A stretch of DNA of 64,000 nucleotides from Syncephalis plumigaleata (lineage: Eukaryota > Zoopagomycota > Zoopagomycetes > Zoopagales > Piptocephalidaceae). The stretch is from assembly GCA_025201365.1 (NCBI GenBank), contig JAIXMF010000012.1:677313-741312 (forward strand), written 5' to 3'. Under the pieces are notes generated by a model. That model ran no database searches and had not been told where the DNA came from. It worked only from the letters and a program-made list of their open reading frames with translations. Positions 58,944 through 64,000 of this stretch are shown one piece after another. The position numbers and the translations under genes are program-made. The number at the start of each line of letters is the position of its first letter. Position 1 is the stretch's first letter.

Positions 58944-59976
58944 ATGCGTTTGTTAATAAGCTCGATTACTAGACAGACTGGTGTAGCTAGCCGTCTAAGC
59001 CTAGTCAGATCAGTAGCACGTCGTTATTATGGTCGACATGCTTCCATGACCACTACTACTACTACCACTCCCTTGGTAGCACGATCTATAACGCCGCTTA
59101 GGAAAGGTGTAGTCGCTAACCGATGGCAATCAGCCTATCTTCTACGACCATTACAAGGTAATGACTATTGTTGACTCTCTACTATCCAAGCAACTAATAC
59201 AGAATAATATATCTATTGTATATGTGTGTTTTCAGTACGTACTATGTTTATACAGAATAGAGCCACGCCCAACGAGGATGCTATCAAGTTCTTTCCCGGT
59301 GAAGCAGTATTAAACGAAGGTATGTCACCCATTGAATTTGTCAATGCGCGTGATAGTTTCGCCTCACCATTGGCCAAATCACTCTTTCAAATCGATGGCG
59401 TTAAACATGTATTCTTTGGTATGTAATGCTCGGTCATAGATGATGATCCATGATAATGAATGCTGACTAATAGATTAATACTATAAAATAGGTTCGGACT
59501 ACATTACAATTACGAAAGATCCATTGGCCACTTGGCAACTTATGAAGCCGGACATCTACTCGGCCATTATGGATTTCTACGCCTCTGGTCAACCGATTGT
59601 CACGAATGAACAGGCACCCTCGGATACGGCCATTCTAGATGATGACCCGGAATCAGTGAAGATGATTAAAGAGCTATTAGATACGCGAATCCGTCCTGCC
59701 ATTCAAGAGGATGGTGGTGATGTCGAATATCGTGGATTCACGCCAGAAGGTATTGTCCGTTTGAAGCTCAAAGGTGCATGTCGCACGTGTGACTCGTCAG
59801 TGATCACATTAAAGAATGGCATTGAGAATATGCTAAGGCATTACGTGCCAGAAGTAGAGGGAGTCGAGCAAGAGTTGGATGAAGAGGATAAGATATCGCA
59901 GGAGGAATTCGACAAGTTAGAGAATCGAATTAATGGTCATACCGCCACCACAGCAACAACAACATCATCCACTTAG
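58944..59976 (+). CDS. NFU1: Mitochondrial iron-sulfur cluster carrier NFU1
   Basis: NFU1 passes [4Fe-4S] clusters to late mitochondrial targets such as lipoyl synthase. The start at 58,944 gives [20 protein letters not shown], a mitochondrial presequence; Met at 58,902 is in frame but longer. The N-terminal NfuN domain follows ([60 protein letters not shown]). The C-terminal NifU domain has [17 protein letters not shown] and the cluster-binding CxxC in [20 protein letters not shown], then [16 protein letters not shown]. Two introns are spliced cleanly. The tail ([14 protein letters not shown]) is a low-complexity extension. It functionally connects with the T-protein gene at 24 kb, because the glycine cleavage system needs lipoate. 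Confidence 0.96.
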
Positions 59977-60064
59977 AGGAGTGAGATATCATCATTGCTT
60001 GCACTACTTTTACTACTGCTATAATGTGTATGGATTTATTAAATGCAAAAATCTACTGTTGTCA

Positions 60065-61087
60065 TTAACATTGTTTAGCATTGAAGAACGTGTAAGACAG
60101 TGTAATCGAATCAATGTCACGCATTTGCGGTTGATCTAATAATAAAATGGTTATTCATACTACATCATAGTATAAGAAATGGTACCACTTGGATAACTTA
60201 CCACAAAAGTCAGGATCTAAAAAGAAGAAGATTGGCATATCAACTTGTTCTCCAGCACGTAGCAGTTGTTCCTCGAAGCAGAAACACTGGATCTTGTTGA
60301 AATACGCGCCTGCCTTACTTGGTGTTACATTATACGTGGAAATCCCGATAAGATCACGATCCGAGTTATTCTTCGCCGTGTAGAACACTAGTGCCGTCTC
60401 ACCCGGATACACGTAGACCTCCTTTTGCTGCGGCTTAAACGACCAGTTAAGCGCTTGACTTACGTCCGAGTTGAAAGTGACACGTATACGACGAGCATCA
60501 CGTCTTGGTACTAGATTCTCCGGTTCGAATTTGTCCGACACCGCTTCCGCTTTACCGCCTGCGCCCATAACACTGCAATAAAGACGGTAGAGAGGAACTG
60601 CTGCGTAGCTAAGTCCCAACAAGAGTACTGCAGCCGAGATAGTGTAAAAGAGCGAGGTACGTACGCGTTCTTGTTGTTGCTGCTGTTGCGGTGTTTTCGG
60701 TCGTGTTCCACCAGATCGTGGTGGTGTCGTGTATTGACGCGATAAAAGTGCGCGCTTAACGCTGTTCGTCCATAATGAATATGGCAATGAAGCGGGTTTA
60801 ACGTTGCAGGCCGTGACACTCGCTAGACTGGCACGCGTTAATAAAGAACGAGAAGCGACGAATGGCGTCGAGGGTACAAAGGAATTCGTAAGAAGAAACC
60901 GTTGTGTACCCCATAGAGGAGAATACTGCCTTGTCGATAGTGGTGACAGCAGTGGCAATGAGCACCGCGTACCAGATCTCTTAAGTATAGTGTCTACAGG
61001 ACGAACAAAAATTGCCCGTGACGTTATACTAGTTAGACCTGTAAACAACACGCTACGGGTCAAGTATCGATAGGTGAGCATTATCAA
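60065..61087 (-). CDS. COX11: Cytochrome c oxidase assembly factor COX11
   Basis: Cox11 delivers copper to the CuB site of cytochrome oxidase from the mitochondrial inner membrane. Starts near 61,087 (MIMLTYRYLTRSVLFTG) with a long Arg/Ser-rich presequence and a Gln run. One membrane span follows (SLFYTISAAVLLLGLSYAAV, then PLYRLYCSVMG). The copper domain has ARRIRVTFNSDVSQALNWSF, YVYPGETALVFYTAKN, GISTYNVTPSKAGAYFNKIQ and the copper motif CFCFEEQ, then QVDMPIFFFLDPDF. The long open frame ends at 60,155 inside an intron. A last exon (60,065-60,135) reads PQMRDIDSITLSYTFFNAKQ, the usual C-terminus. The gene ends 88 bp from NFU1, tail to tail. Confidence 0.95.
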
Positions 61088-61211
61088 ATGGTAAAGAAGA
61101 GGAGGAAATCATGTTTTTATTGACTAATAAAGAAAATTAAACAAATTTTATCCATTAGTCGATAATGTGGGTGGTAAAGAGCGTGGTATGCGTCTATGTG
61201 CGTGTACCGGC
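61088..61211. other. Short spacer before cassette copy C
   Basis: AT-rich sequence upstream of COX11, ending in the motif TTTTTCCAATCGATTAACGC that marks the edge of copy C. No gene seen. Confidence 0.5.
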
Positions 61212-61389
61212 TTTTTCCAATCGATTAACGCAGTTGACCTTCTGTTTTATGAATAAATGATAGTTTCATTCACTAGTTTGCTAGTCATTAAATCGTTAAT
61301 AGCATTAGCCGAATAGGACTACAAGACAGCACAAGACTTACGGGTAAGATGATAGCAGAAGACATGTATATAAATCCATCTAATAAATT

Positions 61390-62180
61390 GCATTAGATTT
61401 ATTGATTTTGAATCGAATGAGGTAGTACCGGTGGCCATAGCAGCAATGAATGGATTTGAACTAGGCGGCAATAATCTTCATGTTATTACAGCCATGATAC
61501 CTAGCACATTGATTGAAGGTATGAAGGCATTAAAAGGATTGGCACCACTTCAAGCATCACCTGCTACGATAGCCAGTACTGCTACTACGAGTACTATGAT
61601 CAAAGGTAGCATACACGTACATACATACATGCATACATGCATACATACATACATACGTAGCAATACCTTGACAGGACAATCCATGCCAATACCACCGGTG
61701 GAACCATTGAATAGCGTATTGGATGAAGAACGCATCAGCATTATAGGAAGTCAGCGCTATGCGGTAATGCGGAAACTCGCACAGAGTGAAGAGGTAGGCA
61801 ACGCGTATGTACTGATATATCGAGTAACATTGCTGGTGTAGGCAGCTCGTGTTGTACATGATCGTACACAAAAGAGCGACAACACGACAATTACTGTTGT
61901 GCGTATTGCTAATGCAGTCACTGCTGGTGAAGCGGATGATGCACTAGGCGAAGAGTTCGAGGAGGAGTGTCGTCGCTTTAATGTCGTAACTCGTATTCAT
62001 ATTGAAGTAGACGACGACATCGCTGGTGCCGCCTATATATTCGTGCAGTTTGATGACGTGTCTGATGCATAACAAGCGGTGAAGATGCTCCATGGCCGCT
62101 GGTTCAGTGGACGACAGTTGACGGCCGACTTTTACAACCAAGATGTGTTTATTCGAGGCAATTACCGATTAGCTATGTAG
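61390..62180 (+). pseudogene. PUF60: PUF60-type splicing factor, 3' half (copy C)
   Basis: Reads FIDFESNEVVPVAIAAMNGF, ELGGNNLHV, the linker, EERISIIGSQRYAVMRKLAQ and, after an intron ending GTGTAG (near 61,840), the U2AF-homology exon with EEECRRFNVVTRIHIEVDDD and YIFVQFDDVSDA. It then meets TAA at 62,069-62,071. Beyond the stop the sequence still encodes KMLHGRWFSGRQLTADFYNQ, so the loss is recent. The coding tetranucleotide tract (TACA/CATA) at 61,617-61,660 is 12 bp longer than in A and B. Confidence 0.8.
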
Positions 62181-62756
62181 ACATCAAGGAATAATAAAGT
62201 GAGTATCTCAATCTGGCACATTCATACGACATATGTTGCCACGATGTGTAGTCGACCAAGTAGTCCATAAAATGATGCATCATTAAACATTACCTACAAT
62301 GTAGTGCCAATTATAATGCAGTATACCTTTACAGCTGGTGATACACTGGTAGTATATGATGTGCTAGACGTCGTAGTAGCTGATCGATATGCACTAACCT
62401 ATTGAATGATGATGGATTTGATGATAAACTAATGCCTAATAAAAAGTATTAGTAGTGTGATATGGCTGCATTGTACTTACTTGAGTTGTTTGCTTTTTAG
62501 ATATGACCAAATGTAAACACGCTTAGACAAGTGTATACAGGAGATTATGAATATTTATTGACAGAAAAAGCAAAACAAACATATTTGATACAGTTGGCCA
62601 TACATGGCGCATATTGAATGGAAATAGGAAAAGTGTGGCAACGGCCACATTGTTGGTATAACCCGATAGTAGTAGTAGTAGTAGTAATAATAAAAACCTA
62701 GTAGTAATGTTAGTTATTGTATTAGTAGTGTATATTAGTGTTGACTTACCTTATTA

Positions 62757-63518
62757 TTATTCATCGCGTATCACACAACGCACGCGACGAACACGTTTGC
62801 GTTGTGGTTCGTCCGTGTCGGTCGACCCTGCCGACACAGACTTGGAGGGAGAGGGAGTGGTAGGTGAAATGGGAGGAGAAGGAAGATGAGGGCGGGAGGT
62901 GCGGGAGTTGCGGCGAGAGCGGAGAGAAAGACGGCTGGGTCGAGCCGTGGTATTGGGTTTGAAGACGATCGCCAATGGAGCGACGTCCCGTTGGTATTGG
63001 ACGTCTTCCATTGGCGTTGGTGTGTTATTGGAGGAGGAGGAGTGGTAGTGGCGGACGAAGCAAAGTCGGGCAGAGGAGAGGGATTTGGATGTAGAAGGGA
63101 TCGATAGGAGGGAGAGAGGGAGCGGGAGAGGGAGTGGAGGCGTAGCGCCAATGCGGCTTAGCCGCTCGCGTTCCACTGGCGCCAGAGCTTCTTGCGCTCG
63201 ATAGCGCGTTGTTTGATGCGCTCTAGGATGCTATCCTTGCGCTTACGCTCGAAATGACGAGCTTTTTTAGCACCGAAGTGCTTTTTAGTTTTAACTCAGT
63301 TTCGGAGTGTGATCGTTTACGCACGATCATGGAAGCGGACGTGGCTTCTGAATTATAGAATGGGCGGAGCCCATCATACCACACTAAGTGTGACGTATTA
63401 GTAACGCGTTTCAACTGCTAGTGCCATAATCACTTACCGTGACGTGTGGTGGCACAATGCTATTGCCCTGTGCACCATGCACAGATGGCATAAAGATGGA
63501 TTGGTAAGCTGAAAACAT
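62757..63518 (-). pseudogene. Gene X, copy C (frame interrupted)
   Basis: Minus-strand exon 1 starts at 63,518 with the same MFSAYQSIFMPSVHG-type sequence, and exon 2 begins near 63,383. The A-run near 63,270 is one base shorter than needed, so the frame stops early (KKLVISSVSARIAS). Downstream, the correct frame resumes (ERLSRIGATPP, then PTPMEDVQYQRDV, then the basic PQRKRVRRVRCVIRDE) to the stop at 62,757. With one extra A the gene would be open over most of its length, so the break could be an assembly error. Confidence 0.55.
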
Positions 63519-63932
63519 ACTGCAGATGAACACAGGTAGATGCAGATGGATGCTTGTACTATCAATTAATTAGAGCAGCGTGAGTAACATAGAACAAGTA
63601 TGCAGTGGGGAGGAGCACATATGGAGCACGTACAATAGGAACATAATCGAGAAGAACGCTTGCAGTGCAAATAGCATAGTCATGCACACGAGACTACTAC
63701 ACACGAGATAACATACAACGGGTAGAACAGAGACGAATACGTGCAAACAACATACAAGAGAGATACAGCAGCAACACGGTCAACAATATACTTACTAGTT
63801 ATGGTTTTAGTAAGCTACAAGAAAACGAACAGCGTTTAAAGTTCAAGTGAATAGCTTTAGTGAGTGCTTTTAGTGTTGAAAGAAAGAAAGAAATGAATGA
63901 GTTGATGATGTGACATTATTTAGCGCGCGTCC

Positions 63933-63940
63933 TTTTTATA
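63933..63940 (-). promoter_or_regulatory. TATA box of gene X (copy C)
   Basis: The minus strand reads TATAAAAA here, about 420 bp upstream of the copy C start, matching copies A and B. The neighbouring sequence has GCGCGCGT where A and B have GCGCACT. Confidence 0.6.
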
Positions 63941-64000
63941 CCACACACTAAATAAGCAGACAAAATTGCTTGCACATTCTACTACAGCGTAAAACACAGA

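Larger units (their letters stand above)
61212..64000 (-). repeat. Dispersed cassette repeat, copy C (inverted, cut by window end)
   Basis: Reverse-complement of copy A from 8,656 down to about 5,895. It holds the PUF60 3' half on the + strand and gene X with its TATA box on the minus strand; the IleRS part would lie beyond the window. It shares with copy A the TAA codon in PUF60 and an A-run frameshift in gene X. Confidence 0.9.

Overview
The window is nuclear DNA from a fungus, most likely an early-diverging (non-Dikarya) lineage. The fungal signs are a chitin synthase with the QRRRW signature, a fungalysin (M36) protease, a fungal-size seven-transmembrane protein and an ML/NPC2-type lipid-binding protein. 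Genes carry many short introns (about 50-90 nt, GTAAGT-type donors, TAG/CAG acceptors), and at least three introns appear to start with GC. A cob(I)alamin adenosyltransferase and a SCAI homologue point away from ascomycete and basidiomycete yeasts. The lineage is inferred, not proven. No rRNA, tRNA or CRISPR feature was recognised.

Layout. 1-3.8 kb: gene-poor, AT-rich or purine-rich DNA with the remnant of a retrotransposon gag gene. 3.8-8.7 kb: copy A of a ~4.7 kb dispersed repeat ('cassette'). 8.8-30.9 kb: FCP1 (+), MMAB (-), fungalysin (+), an EMAP-II/Arc1-type tRNA-binding protein (+), NBS1 (-), mitochondrial PheRS (+), glycine-cleavage T protein (+), a secretory-pathway kinase-like gene (-) and SCAI (+). 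31.1-34.0 kb: a large unrecognised protein. 34.0-35.4 kb: a short cassette derivative and a minisatellite. 35.4-37.8 kb: an FHA-kinase (CHK2/RAD53-like, -). 37.8-40.0 kb: a tandem duplication and a perfect hairpin. 40.1-44.8 kb: cassette copy B. 44.9-61.1 kb: NKAP (+), a 7TM protein (+), an SDR (-), MGE1/GrpE (+), chitin synthase (-), ML-domain protein (+), PPP4R2 (-), NFU1 (+), COX11 (-). 61.2-64.0 kb: cassette copy C, inverted and running off the window.

The cassette is the most unusual element. Each full copy holds the 3' part of a mitochondrial isoleucyl-tRNA synthetase gene, a complete unrecognised gene ('X') with a strong TATA box and a 5'UTR intron, and the 3' half of a PUF60-type splicing-factor gene facing it. 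The two flanking genes are truncated in every copy; only the middle gene is whole, and copy B has the cleanest version. Two ~0.1-0.2 kb pieces (245-375 and 34,010-34,230) look like internally deleted versions. This suggests a segmental duplication or mobile unit that captured gene ends.

Themes: many products are mitochondrial (MMAB, PheRS, GCVT, MGE1, NFU1, COX11), and several are linked to DNA-damage signalling (NBS1, SCAI, the FHA-kinase, PPP4R2). A technical caution matters for every annotation here: conserved genes are broken again and again by single-base frameshifts, and nearly all are repaired in principle by one extra copy of a base already present in a short run. They look like assembly deletions, not pseudogenisation, so spans are given across the whole gene.
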